A stretch of DNA of 64,000 nucleotides, taken from contig JAWQFJ010001277.1 of assembly GCA_034096865.1 (NCBI GenBank), forward strand, positions 23,501-87,500, read 5' to 3'. The translations under genes and the position numbers were made by a program. Below, piece by piece: positions 21,866-31,925 of this stretch. Source of the stretch: Theodoxus fluviatilis (lineage: Eukaryota > Mollusca > Gastropoda > Cycloneritida > Neritidae). How positions within the stretch are numbered: the first letter of the stretch is position 1; each line of letters starts with the position of its first letter. The notes below the pieces were generated by a model. The model searched no databases. It saw nothing but the letters and a program-made list of their open reading frames with translations, and was not told where the DNA came from.

Positions 21866-24352
21866 GGGTCTGTCTCAGAAACTGGTCCTCAGCACAGTGA
21901 CAATTTTGGACCCCTCTTAAAATACTTCTACTACTGTATAATTTTATTATTTATTGCTCATTTTGTTTGAAATTGGTGAAAGAGATAATGGAAATAAAAT
22001 GGAGTTAAAAAAAATGACTTTTCAGTATTTTGTTTTCGCTTTTGTACGAAAACTGGGCCCAAAATGGCGCGCTGGTTTGTGACATGGCCATAGCTCGGTC
22101 TTGGAAAAGTACTGTGCATTGAAACTGTCGATCTTTAAAGGCAAAATACACATTACAAGGCGTCTTTTAAACATTATCTACTTTATTATTATTTGCAAAG
22201 TGCCCCAAAAGAAATCTTTCACCGAAATCTCAATCTGTTTTCATCTGCATCAGCCTCGTAACGCTTGGTGTCCAGACACAAACACGTCTTTTCGCATCGG
22301 CAACTTCGGCGGAGGAATACATTATATTGACACACATAGTGCCAACACACGCGCACATGTGCGTTGAACACATGTGGAAACGCAGAACTTCGTATGTTTA
22401 TTATCACGAAAGAAATTTGAGTTTGAAGTTTCTGTAGCGGAATGGTGTCCAATTTTTCATGTTACGTGCCTATCGGCAATGTGTAAGTTCCTGCATTCCC
22501 GAAACGGCTAGGAACTACATTTTCGACACAAGAATGACCCAGTTCCTTGCGGAAGGATACTAGTACACGTGGTTGTGCACTCGGAACGAAAGCTTGCTGT
22601 GTTCGGAGTGTTTACTGCTTGGTGTCCAGGGTCGCTCCACGTGTTACGTGACTGATCACATCTGGAGAGAACGTCGTAAAATGTAGGATTTTGACAAATT
22701 TTGAATAATCTGTTGCTATTTGCTATTTCCATGCGTTATATAGGGCCCTTCTCTTTTATTTACAGAAGTTTGGGAGTGCGAAAAAGCTATAATGTACGAG
22801 TAATTCGACTTTTCCGACGAACTACCGGAGCCCGACATTTTCTGGCTATGCATACCAGTCGAGAAAAGATTAATATTCCGTAGAATATTGTGAAGGAATT
22901 TCAGTGATTTGTTTGCACTAGTCATACAATTTAACTATTTTTACATTTAAAACAAGTTTGAAGTCAGAAATATGTTGTTATGTCGAGCCACGTGCGTGGA
23001 AAGGCTACACCATGTGCTTCGTAACATGGACACCACTTCCATAACCATAACTTGAGTCCATGTGACGCAGCTGATCCTGCAGAGGAAGAATATCGCTACT
23101 TGTCTTTTTTATCGAACGCAACAGTGGTTTTACGCGTTTGGCGTAGTTGCAATCAACCACCTATTTATTAATATGTCAGAAAATATTGGCAAAGTTGTTG
23201 ATACGTGACGGTGGCGCTGAAGCCCTTTGCTGACGATTAGCCTCATCACGCGGACACGTTCATTCATCCACACACCCTTCCATTCATTCGTCCATCCACC
23301 CATCTATCCATCCATTCACACACCCATCCATCAATCCATTCATCCACACACCCTCCCATTCATCCATCCATCCATCCACCCATCTATCCATACTTCCACA
23401 CATCCTTCCGTTCATCCATCAACACACCCTTCCATTCATTCGTCCATCCACCCATCTATCCATCCATACCCCCTTCCATTCATTCATCCATCCATCCAGC
23501 TCTGGCACCTGGCCGGGGAGTAGCCTACTACATTTATGCAGTGTAGACTGTCTCACCAGACTTGTTTCCTAGGCTTCTAGTCAGGGAGTGAGTGGTCAAC
23601 TTCTTAGACTGTATGCCTTTTCCTCTGCATTCAAAGAAATGCCTAGTCATTTTTTTCTTTCGTTTTTCTTTCTTCAATTTTGCCACAACATGCTTGTTTG
23701 CTTTTTAAAGGATACTTGTGGATTCAAATAAAGTAATCACAATGGCATGTCAAGCAGTTTTAATGTTTTGTTTATGGAAGGTGGGTGAAAGTGTGAATGT
23801 GGTGTCTTTGTTACGCGGCAAATACAATTTTATACACTGGTAACATTTCCTTGCAATTGAACATAGGTTCATTCAGAAAGGTTTTCTACACTGCTATGTC
23901 TTTATTTCACATGATGATGCTGGTTAACATCAACTTCCTAAGAAGTGTGTCATTTGATGACACTTTTTCAACACAAAAAAATATCAAAATGCCATCCCGA
24001 CTTTAAGTTCACATGTTGGAAGTCAAGTACCCTTCTGAATCCCAAATATTTTGTTTACATGCTGTTTCTGTATGGCCATAGGGTGTATTCTTAAAATACA
24101 ATGGTCTTTAACTACCATTTTGTAGTACTATTGGTTTGAATTTTGTGTCCATGTTACGCGGCCAATTTTCCTATTGGCCGCTCATTTCCAGACCCCTGGA
24201 GCCTGTATTCTTGTCTAAGTTATCTTTTCACCTGCATAACTCATTGCATCCATTGTTAGGCTTTATGAAAAAGTGCATTGCAGACTATTTAAAGCAACTT
24301 TTTTTTTGCACCACCATGTCACACTTTTAGGCCCAGTTTCTGAGACAGACCC
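21866..24352. mobile_element. 2.5-kb DNA transposon with 20-bp inverted ends, unclassified
   Basis: Left end GGGTCTGTCTCAGAAACTGG and right end CCAGTTTCTGAGACAGACCC are exact reverse complements, and AATA flanks both sides (21862-21865, 24353-24356), giving a 4-bp duplication. No transposase is recognisable inside. A motif TGGTGTCC followed within about 3-25 bp by TTACG recurs at 22443, 22620, 23021 (inverted), 23800 and 24144, which may be subterminal transposase-binding repeats. The interior also has an ATCC/CATTC array (23257-23505). The superfamily is uncertain; groups with 4-bp duplications such as Sola or Chapaev are possible. Confidence 0.7.
23257..23505. repeat. Degenerate (CATCCATC)n microsatellite
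   Basis: CATTCATCCATCCATCCACC-like units extend over 250 bp inside the inverted-repeat element. The Pro/Ser/Ile/His open frame across it is a by-product. Confidence 0.85.
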
Positions 24353-24438
24353 AATACTGAGTGCATTGGTTGGGAATAGTGGTTTTGTTCTTGTCATGTT
24401 ATTTCCATTTTGACTTGTAAACTTCTTTTTTATTTCAG

Positions 24439-24556
24439 GGTTGACTGCTGAACAAAGGAATGATCAACATCTAATGAAGGCTGTGTCTTCCCAAACTCGT
24501 GTGAATCCTGATGTCCGGCTCCAGAGGTTGAGGGTGTTCCGAAAGCAACTCTGCGA
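24439..24556 (+). CDS. Piwi-clade Argonaute, linker exon after PAZ
   Basis: The exon has a TTTTTTATTTCAG acceptor and a GTAAGG donor. Together with the last base of the PAZ exon it reads G-LTAEQRNDQHLMKAVSSQT and continues RVNPDVRLQRLRVFRKQLCE. This matches the Piwi region directly after PAZ, where the LTGL(T)-x-x-x-R-x-D motif is followed by a helical stretch containing T-R-x-x-P-x-x-R. It leaves with two bases of a codon, completed by the first base of the exon at 30122. The intron before it holds the inverted-repeat element at 21866-24352. Confidence 0.9.
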
Positions 24557-25650
24557 GTAAGGCTTTTAATGCAAACATGCATGCATTTGTATGTTTGCTT
24601 GCATGTGTGATGTGCTTGCATGCCTGCTTGTTGTGCTTGGGATAAATGGGAGCAGATCTAGAATTATTGCTGCAAAGTCCAACGCCTTAGCTTACTGGAC
24701 CATCTACACCTCCTTACATCACAGTTCAAAATGATTTTCTGTCCAGAAACGGTGGGAAGAGTATGTTAAACAGCAATAAAACATACCCCCACCTTGAAAT
24801 GATGGCATTTGCTTCTCATGTATAGCAAAAATGTCATATTAGGGTCCTAGCAACTGCTTGAATAGTTCAATGAAGGCAACATTGTCAGATACCTCTGTAT
24901 TACACGTTCTCTTCTGTTTGTATGTGAAGTGAGATGACTCTTACAGAAATATTGTAGACCACATGCAGATGGAAGCCAGACTAAATGAATTGGGTGCATC
25001 AGCCAAGCAGGAACTTGAGCACCATGATAGTGGGTGAATGGACACCACTGCTGTCTGAATCACATTTTGAAACGAATGTGATTGTCATGCCTATTTGAGT
25101 AATAAATGAGGCAGATACATTACAATTTGGTCTAGCATTTAAGACCAAAGGAAAGAGCTCTAGAGCAGCTTGATTAGTTGGGTTACTGTCAAAACATTTT
25201 ACACTGGGAAATTTTACAAATATAAACGGCAGGTTGAAAGGACAACTGCTCTGCCTCTGAGACTTCTTGGATGGGGTTTGCCTAGTATTTGCTTCAAAAT
25301 GGCTGCCGAATATAAACTCTGGTACATTGTTTTCTGTGATGTGAGAAAGTATTAGAAAACAGATCTTGATAAGCACACATTTTAAATCCTGAAAGATTCT
25401 GACCAATGTGTGATTTTTTGCAGAACTCAATTTTTTTGTTGAATAATATCTGGAAAATCTTGTGTGTACATGGACAGCCAATTCCCTTGGCTGATTGTTT
25501 TTTTAAGGAACTGACTTGAGACACATACACAGAATAATGTAATGTAAAATCATTTTGTTCTTTCATGCCTATTTCTCATATTTTCTTGAAACTTTAAATT
25601 ATCATGGAAAAAACAATTCCACTTACAATGCAGTGTAGGTAGAACAATTG
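24557..25650. other. Piwi intron, no feature
   Basis: Mostly AT-rich unique sequence with a short CATGCATG-rich patch near 24575-24620. No exon or transposon end is seen before the hAT start at 25651. Confidence 0.4.
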
Positions 25651-26695
25651 CAGGGCTGCCTATCCATACGGAAATTCCGTATTTTGTCCGGAAATGAAAA
25701 AAAATTGGCGAGCGTTCCTGAAAATACGGGAGTTTATTTTGCGTTCCGGAAATATCCAAATAAAAACTATATTAAAATAATTTCCAAAATCGTTGGCCTG
25801 TGGATGTGCGCGAATCGTTTTCCGAAGCGGTCTACCGATGATTGCCGAATGGGTTTGTTCTGTAGTGCGCAAGCGCAGCGCGCGAAAATATTTCCGAAGA
25901 TTGCCGAGTGACTTCGTTTTCGTACAGTGCGCAAGCGCAACGCACGAAGTGTTTTTCCGGAGAGTGCCGAACTTCTTCGTTTCCGGTATGTGCAGTGTTC
26001 ATGTGCAACAATGGCGTCCAAACGAAAGCCAAGCGATTGTGTTTCTGAATCATCGAAGAAACAGCGGAGGTCGCAGGTCTACATTCCAGCGTACACAGAG
26101 AAGTATCCATTTATAGTCCGCGGCACCACTGACTCCACTGTCAAATGTACGACTTGTGATAAGCAGTTCAGCATCTCCAGTGGTGGCGCCAACGATATCA
26201 AAAGGCATGTTGAAGGCCCAATGCATGTGAAGAAAAATGAGGAGAAGAAGGTCGCAGCAGCGCAAAAACCTATCAGTCAATATTTTACACCGCCTCCTTC
26301 GAAAGTGTCCCAAATCGACATCGACGTAATTCGAGCTGAGGCGATGATGGTAGACTTGACAGTAGAACTGAACCTCCCAATGGCGGCATTGGACAAACTA
26401 AGTGTAGGTGTCAAGAAAATGTTCCCTGACTCCAAGATTGCCAAACAGTTCAGCTGTGCCAGAAGCAAGGGAACTGCCATTGTGAAAGAAATGGCAGCCA
26501 AGACAACATTGTCTCTCGCTGAAAGGATGAAGCTGCAACCCTTCACAATTTCAACGGATGGAAGCAATGACAAGGGTGGTGTCAAGTTATTTCCACTAAT
26601 TGTGCGAACCATCGACCCTGACACAATGGAAGTGCGTTCAGACGCTCTCTCTGTCCCATCGATTGAAGGCTCAGCTACTGGTGTGAAGATCTTTG
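25651..26695 (+). mobile_element. hAT-type transposon H2, 5' part, interrupted by a second hAT
   Basis: It starts at CAGGGCTGCCTATCCATACG, with the nested palindrome ATACGGAAATTCCGTAT just inside, and includes a GCGCAAGCGC-rich 5' region and the first 228 codons of a transposase from 26011. At 26696 a new CAGGG end begins, so the reading frame is cut by the H3 insertion. The matching 3' end (..GGCAGCCCTG) was not found downstream. Confidence 0.65.
26011..26695 (+). pseudogene. hAT-type transposase H2, N-terminal 228 codons, BED finger and PIP-box-like motif
   Basis: An ATG in ACAATGGCGTCC opens a clean frame. After a basic N-terminus, C46-x2-C49 and H66-x5-H72 (VKCTTCDKQ, KRHVEGPMH) form a BED-type zinc finger. 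A short linker carries QKPISQYF (residues 85-92), a full match to the PCNA-interacting consensus Q-x-x-[ILM]-x-x-[FY]-[FY]. Then comes the hAT-like domain with ELNLPMAALDKLSVGVKKMF, PDSKIAKQFSC and ISTDGSNDKG, the last probably holding the first catalytic aspartate. The frame is intact up to the insertion of H3, so this copy was probably young when it was interrupted. The remaining catalytic residues and dimerisation region are missing. Confidence 0.75.
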
Positions 26696-27774
26696 CAGGG
26701 TTCGTACAGGTCATGGAAAACCTGGAAAGTCATGGAATTTGATTTTTCATTTTCCAGGCCTGGAAAGTCATGGAATTTCAACTTAGGTCATGGAAAGTCA
26801 TGGAATTTAAGAAAGAAAAAAAAAGAAAGAAAAAAAGACGTTTTCTAGGCTGTGCTTCGCGCGATACTCTCAATCTAATTTTAAACGCTGAGCACGTCAG
26901 GAAAACGTGCCCTTGCATTCCATTGGTTAATTCTGAAGGCTCGTGTGCCTTCTGCTTCCTGATTGGTTCTTTGGCTAGGTGACCTCGTTTCATTTCCACG
27001 CCGGTCCAGTCAGTTGGTTCAAACGAGGACAGAGTGAAAAGAGATTGTTTTGTTCGTAGTGCAGTGTTTCTTTGAGAATCAGATTATCATCATGCCTGGA
27101 AAGTGTCGCTTTCAAGACTCTTGGACAGGAGACCCTGAATACCGTGAGTGGGTCATGCGAGCGAGAGTGGATGGGATGGCAATTGTGCCGATTTTGTGAA
27201 AAAGACTTTGATGTATCCAACATGGAAGCGGCAGCGTTGAAAAGCCACATGAAAGGTGTCGCGCACCAGGCGCGTGCTAAAAAACACCAATAAGAAAAGA
27301 GCAAACGTCAAACACGAATATCAGATTTTGTTCAAACTGCAAAAAATGCTGAGACAGAGAGGGCTTCAAAGGTGGTGGTTCCAGCTGGCGCTGCTACGCC
27401 GGTCGAAACTAGGCCTGCACCCACTGGCAGTGGCAGTAGATCTACTGGGATTGACACTTTCTTGACAACAGAGGACACACTGAAAGCAGAAATTTTGTGG
27501 ACTTTGAAAATGGTCATCTTCCACTTCTCATTCTCCAGTACCAAAGGAATGAACGAGCTGTTCCGTCGCATGTTTCCCGACAGTGTCATCGCCTCCAACT
27601 TTGCCTTGAGTGAAAGCAAAGCCCGGTACTTGACAACTTTTGGTCTGGGGCCACATTTCTTAGACATGCTCAAGGCAAAGGCCCGGTCTTCTGATTCTCT
27701 GGTGCTGCTCTTTGATGAGTCCCTGAATGCTGAACTTCAGAAGAAACAGCTGGATATCCATGTCCGATTTTGCT
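26696..27774 (+). mobile_element. hAT-type transposon H3 inserted into H2
   Basis: The left end CAGGGTTCGTACAGGTCATG is followed by repeated GGAAAGTCATGGAATTT motifs, a pattern seen at ends of many animal hAT elements. A diverged relative is the right end CATACGCACCCTG at 63487. The right end of H3 was not found; the similarity passes into the dispersed repeat at 27775. Confidence 0.6.
27092..27774 (+). pseudogene. hAT-type transposase H3, frameshifted, BED finger and first catalytic block
   Basis: It starts at ATGCCTGGAAAG and reads MPGKCRFQDSWTGDPEYREW. A one-base frameshift near 27165-27180 moves to the frame with LCRFCEKDFDVSNM and LKSHMKGVAHQ (C-x2-C..H-x5-H, BED finger). A TAA at 27291 breaks the frame, which then continues with QTRISDFV, a PIP-box-like motif in the same position as in H2, and STGIDTFL. 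The catalytic-domain start ELFRRMFPDSVIASNFALSE and LLFDESLNAELQKKQLDIHV carries the first Asp (FDES). Homology stops at about 27774. At least two lesions make it a pseudogene. Confidence 0.7.
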
Positions 27775-27995
27775 ATTTACCATTTGGCGCTGGATCAAAA
27801 TGGCGACCGCATGTCTGTTTCAAAATGTTGCTGTTTCTAACGTAATTTGGTCAAATATAGTTCTGGTTTAATTAGAATAGCTTAAATATATCATATTCAA
27901 GAAGGGGATAACGATATATATGCTCATTTCTAAGCCATTTCGAAGACATTAGCACCATTTCGGTAAATAGCATGACCGTCAAAATCACACAATGG
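27775..27995 (-). repeat. Dispersed repeat, inverted copy of 3718-3960
   Basis: The reverse complement contains CGAAATGGCTTAGAAATGAG, GTTATCCCCTTCTTGAATAT and CAAATTACGTTAGAAACAGC, matching the segment inside the 3044 hAT element. It may itself be part of a deleted transposon. Confidence 0.6.
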
Positions 27996-28039
27996 CGAGT
28001 AAGAGCGTGACGGCGCAGATGCGATTTTGACGGACAAAT

Positions 28040-29195
28040 CAGCTGAAATCGGTTAGTTTATTGGGGTTTTTGTTTCAGTTTATGCTAGAACAATCATTTA
28101 GGAAGATATTTATTGCAATATTTTGCACATATTGGAAAAAGTACTGTAGAACTCGGGAGCTTCAGCGAGTGCTAAATAGACGCCGCACGCGATGTTCGAA
28201 GAAATTTCATCAGACCGGAAGTGGCCGTCGGTTCGATAGAATCCACTTTTTCTAGGATTCGCACATATCAATAACACAAAATACCAATGTAACATGAAAG
28301 ATGAAAGTCTTTCTGAGTTGTCTAATTGTCGCGTTTCGACGAAAATAATGGCGGAGGCATGGTCTAAAGTTCTCATACTTCCACTCTCCCTGGAATCCTT
28401 CGAACTCCTCTTCGACATCCTATTCCTCCAGAAAATCAAACCACTCCTGCGACTGTTCTGCACCCAAACAATCGCTACAGTAGTCTCCCGAAAGTGCTTC
28501 GAACTCCTCATCTGAATCAGCTTCGATATCGCTCCCTTCTCGGATCGCTGCAGGATCGTCAGCCATGTTGCGCGAGATCAGATCTCTCCACAAAAACGAT
28601 CGTTTCTCCGCTTGTAATCACTCGATTTTGAACTTGAAGGTACCCTGATATTTGGCATACTTTAAGCTTTCAAACAGTGTTTGAATCTTGTCGATATGTT
28701 GAATATAAGTTGAGTTATATATTTTTTTGTTGGCAGTATCTTTCAAATGCTGAAAGGACAAATTTCTTAGATTTTACATATGTGTACATTATCTGTCATA
28801 ATATTTTGCCAACTGCTCTGATTCTTTTGAAATTTTAATTGCAAATGTAAAAATGAATCAGCTTCAAGACTATGTAAAGTTTTTACTGTTTCAATGAGAA
28901 TAAGTTGAGTTGAAGTGTATTTTGGAGCCAAAAAATTATGTGTTCTTGAAAAATTTTCATTTTTGTCATCTTTCCAATTTTTTACAGGAAAATTTTGTAC
29001 TCTAGGAGCTGCAGTCATGATGAAGTGGAGTAGATTATTTATTTACCTTTCTAACAGTTTTTAGATCTTGTTTCTAGGATGTGTAGAAGAGAAAAAAAAA
29101 ATTTTTGAATAAAGGATGTCAACTTCTTTTTTCCCCCGGAAAAACCCTTAGGTTTTAGGGAGGCTTTTTCATCACGCACTGTAGGTCGTAATGGG
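28040..29195 (-). mobile_element. piggyBac-type remnant (P3), right end defined
   Basis: TTAA at 29196-29199 borders an end that on the minus strand reads CCCATTACGACCTACAGTGC. Minus-strand codons from ATG at 28566 read MADDPAAIREGSDIEADSDE and stop at codon 49. The same frame resumes with EGFQGEWKYENFRPCLRHYF, resembling the acidic N-terminus and the following W-K segment of piggyBac transposases. Left boundary and catalytic domain not found; the start coordinate is approximate. Confidence 0.4.
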
Positions 29196-29199
29196 TTAA

Positions 29200-30121
29200 T
29201 AACTTGCAGTACTGGTAACTTAATGAGTTTAGACATCGAATTAGGCTACTTATCAAGACTAGACTTGATGCTGCAAACAAATAACTCCGATTTGCCACAA
29301 CCGCTCGTAGATGCGTAGTCCGCCATGATGCGTTCCACTACCAGTGCGCGGAGAGTACTCGTCTCCGTTTGGCTCGCGCTGCGCGAGCATTCATTTGTCC
29401 GACACGTTTCATATATCGTTAAATTCGGCATAAAATGAGCTTTAATTTCCGTCTTTATTGTATATAATCCGTTGAGTAGTTCCAGAGATATGAGCTTTTG
29501 AAAATTAGACATATTTTCAGATAGAATTTTCTTTAACTTAATCGCTTTATTTTGGAAAAATATTTATACGAGAATAAACCGTGGAGCTTCGTCTTGCTGA
29601 CTCAGTAATTCGCATACTTGGAATGGGTTTCTTGACGGCGCGAAAGGTATTGTTTCTAACACACTGTAAATATGCTCGGTGAAATACGCCATTCCGACTG
29701 ATGACGCGAAGCGTATTTTGTGTTTCATCTAGTACTTTTAGTGCATTCGCATAAGTACCACAGATCACAGACAACATAAAAAACAACACAGAACGACAGA
29801 TGAAGGTTGAAACTTTATTTTGCACATAGTTTTGGTGCGAAACTTTTCAATTTAAATATATAAACATCACAGGGTAAATCATCAATTTTTAGCCTGCAGG
29901 CACCTTTCCCGGCAAAACTGGCTGCGGCTGCCAGTACCTACATAAGTAAAACACAAATATGATTTGATTTTGTAAAGAAAATTATCATACATTTTGTTTT
30001 GGGGGCTTGAAAGAGGTGTTTCTTGAGAGTCTCCACTAGCTAAGAATGACTCATATACAAGTGTGCTTTTAAACGTGTAACAAGCTTTGAGTGCAGCTAA
30101 GTAGAGCTTAACTTATTTCAG
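29200..30121. other. Piwi intron, no feature
   Basis: AT-rich intron up to the acceptor at 30121. No coding or repeat signal is recognised beyond the edge of P3. Confidence 0.4.
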
Positions 30122-30236
30122 GAACACCAAGACCAAAGAACTGCTGGACAAGTGGGAAATGGTCCCCCAAGGAAACCTGCTGGAGACCATGGGCAGAGTG
30201 TTAGACAGGCAGGATATCATGATGAATGATCAACGT
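30122..30236 (+). CDS. Piwi-clade Argonaute, linker-2 exon (last recognisable Piwi exon)
   Basis: The exon lies between an ACTTATTTCAG acceptor and a GTGAGT donor. It reads ENTKTKELLDKWEMVPQGNL and then LETMGRVLDRQDIMMNDQR, matching the Piwi linker-2 region (helix, W-x-[LM], then the G-R-x-L strand). It leaves in phase 0. The next exons should carry MID and the PIWI nuclease domain with its DEDH residues. No such coding sequence is visible in 30237-35689, which is AT-rich intron and transposons. The next plus-strand exon (35690) needs two incoming bases, has a dsRBD sequence, and cannot be joined directly to this one. The gene is therefore incomplete here, either because of misassembly, a rearranged gene, or exons missed by eye. 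Confidence 0.87.
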
Positions 30237-31213
30237 GTGAGTATGCAACTATGCATGCATCTCTGGATTACAAAGCCAGTTGTTGGGGTCATTGAAGATT
30301 TAAAAGTGGATACAGTACTTGAATTGTGTGTGTAAACATTGAAAAATGGGTGTAGCACATTTTTGAATAGCTTAAATATTCGTGTATCTAGCTGGCTAGA
30401 TTTTGTTATATTTGCCTTTAGAATATTTTAGATACTTTTTCACTTAAAAAGTTTGAGTACCAACATTTGATTCCATTCTCCCCATAAGCTGTGTTTGTAT
30501 ATAGTGACTCAAGGGGAGACCTGACAGCTACAGTACACATTTTTTACCATTTTGTTTTTCTCCAATTTTGATGCTGATTTTTTATTTAGTTCATTTGGAA
30601 TAAACGATAAAAATCAAATAAAGGCTGTATCTAGTGCTACTTATGAGAATGACAGTGTTATGACGGAAATGGGGGGAAATATGTATTTTTCAAGAAATCA
30701 GCAAAAACAAAAACAAGAGACTACATATCAACTTCAAAGAAATTTTGATTTACATATAATAATGCTGCTCATTAGATTACATGAAGACATCTTGTTTATC
30801 TTGTTAAAAAACACACTACAACCTAGAATTTTAACTATATGTTTTCTGTTTGTGTAAGGCTTGAAATTCTTTTATCTCACTGGAGTCGTGGCTAAATATT
30901 GTGATAGTTCTCTGGGATCGTAAGGTTTTCATGCATTTTCAAAAATATAATAAAGATACAAAGGCATAAGATAACAATACAAATTATAAATCAAATGAAA
31001 GCTCGTTTTATACTCTTTACATTCGAAGAATGATCTAAGGGATTAAAAATGCTAATTATGAATTACACACCATAGAATTGAGTGTATACATGCACAAAAA
31101 TGAAAAAGTAGAAAAAAATCAGTTCACTAGCTGTTATGGGAAGCTTACAAGCGCATAGAAAATGAAACTTTAAATGTCAATATCCAAGTAATGCAAATGT
31201 GTATTAACATTTA
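30237..31213. other. AT-rich sequence after the last Piwi exon, no exon seen
   Basis: This is where MID/PIWI exons would be expected. It is AT-rich without GC-rich open blocks flanked by splice signals. Confidence 0.45.
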
Positions 31214-31565
31214 CAGACCTGCCAAATGCTACGCTTTAGGCGTAGCATGCTACGCTTTCGACATGCTTGCTACGCTTGTCCATAAAAACTACGCTTTTCC
31301 CGCGTGCTTGAACTTTTGACCGCGATGGAGAATTCTTCCCCCCCCCCCCCCCCCCCCCCCCCCCCGCTTTCACGCCGCCAGCGCAGCTTATCGCACTGCC
31401 TTCACAGCCTTATCTCCTCCTTCCCCCCCCCCCCCCCCCCCCCGCCCGCTTTCGCGCAACCTCACAGCCTTGTCTCCCCCCACCCCCGCTACGCCTATTC
31501 CTTCAATGCTACTCCAAATAGCTCTGGATGCTACTCTTTGGGATGATGGTGGGTTGGCAGGTCTG
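31214..31565. mobile_element. 352-bp non-autonomous element with CAGACCTGCCAA ends and 6-bp duplication
   Basis: CAGACCTGCCAA and TTGGCAGGTCTG are exact inverted ends, and CATTTA flanks both sides (31208-31213, 31566-31571). The first bases (CAGAC) and the 6-bp duplication match the 3044-5275 hAT element, so both may belong to one hAT subgroup. The interior has repeated GCTACGC words, including the small hairpin GCTACGCTTTAGGCGTAGC, and two long poly-C runs. Confidence 0.75.
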
Positions 31566-31925
31566 CATTTAGTACAGATAAATACAAGCAGGTGGAGGCT
31601 AGCAATCAACCAAATCAAAGTATTTGTTCATAGAATTGGAAGGTCAAACATTTTGCAGTACGCTTTCCCGCCTTTTTGTCGACATACACACCACATGCAC
31701 AAAGGTTAATATTTCAAATCATCAGTCGAAATATATTCTAAAGGGAGGTAAATCTGCTTGCAAATCCCTTCGGCTATATGTGTCCCCGCACCACCAAACC
31801 AGTCTTAAGGGGGGACATGGCGTACAAAAACGGATTAATAGAAAATAAATCATAACTCAGCAAATATGAAAGCTATACTAATGAAATTTTATACAGAATA
31901 CAAACACAGTGGAAGGTATATTTAA

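Noticed and set aside
30552..30857. A 101-codon plus-strand frame where the next Piwi exon might be
   Set aside because: AT-rich composition, no Piwi-like sequence, no splice sites at its edges.
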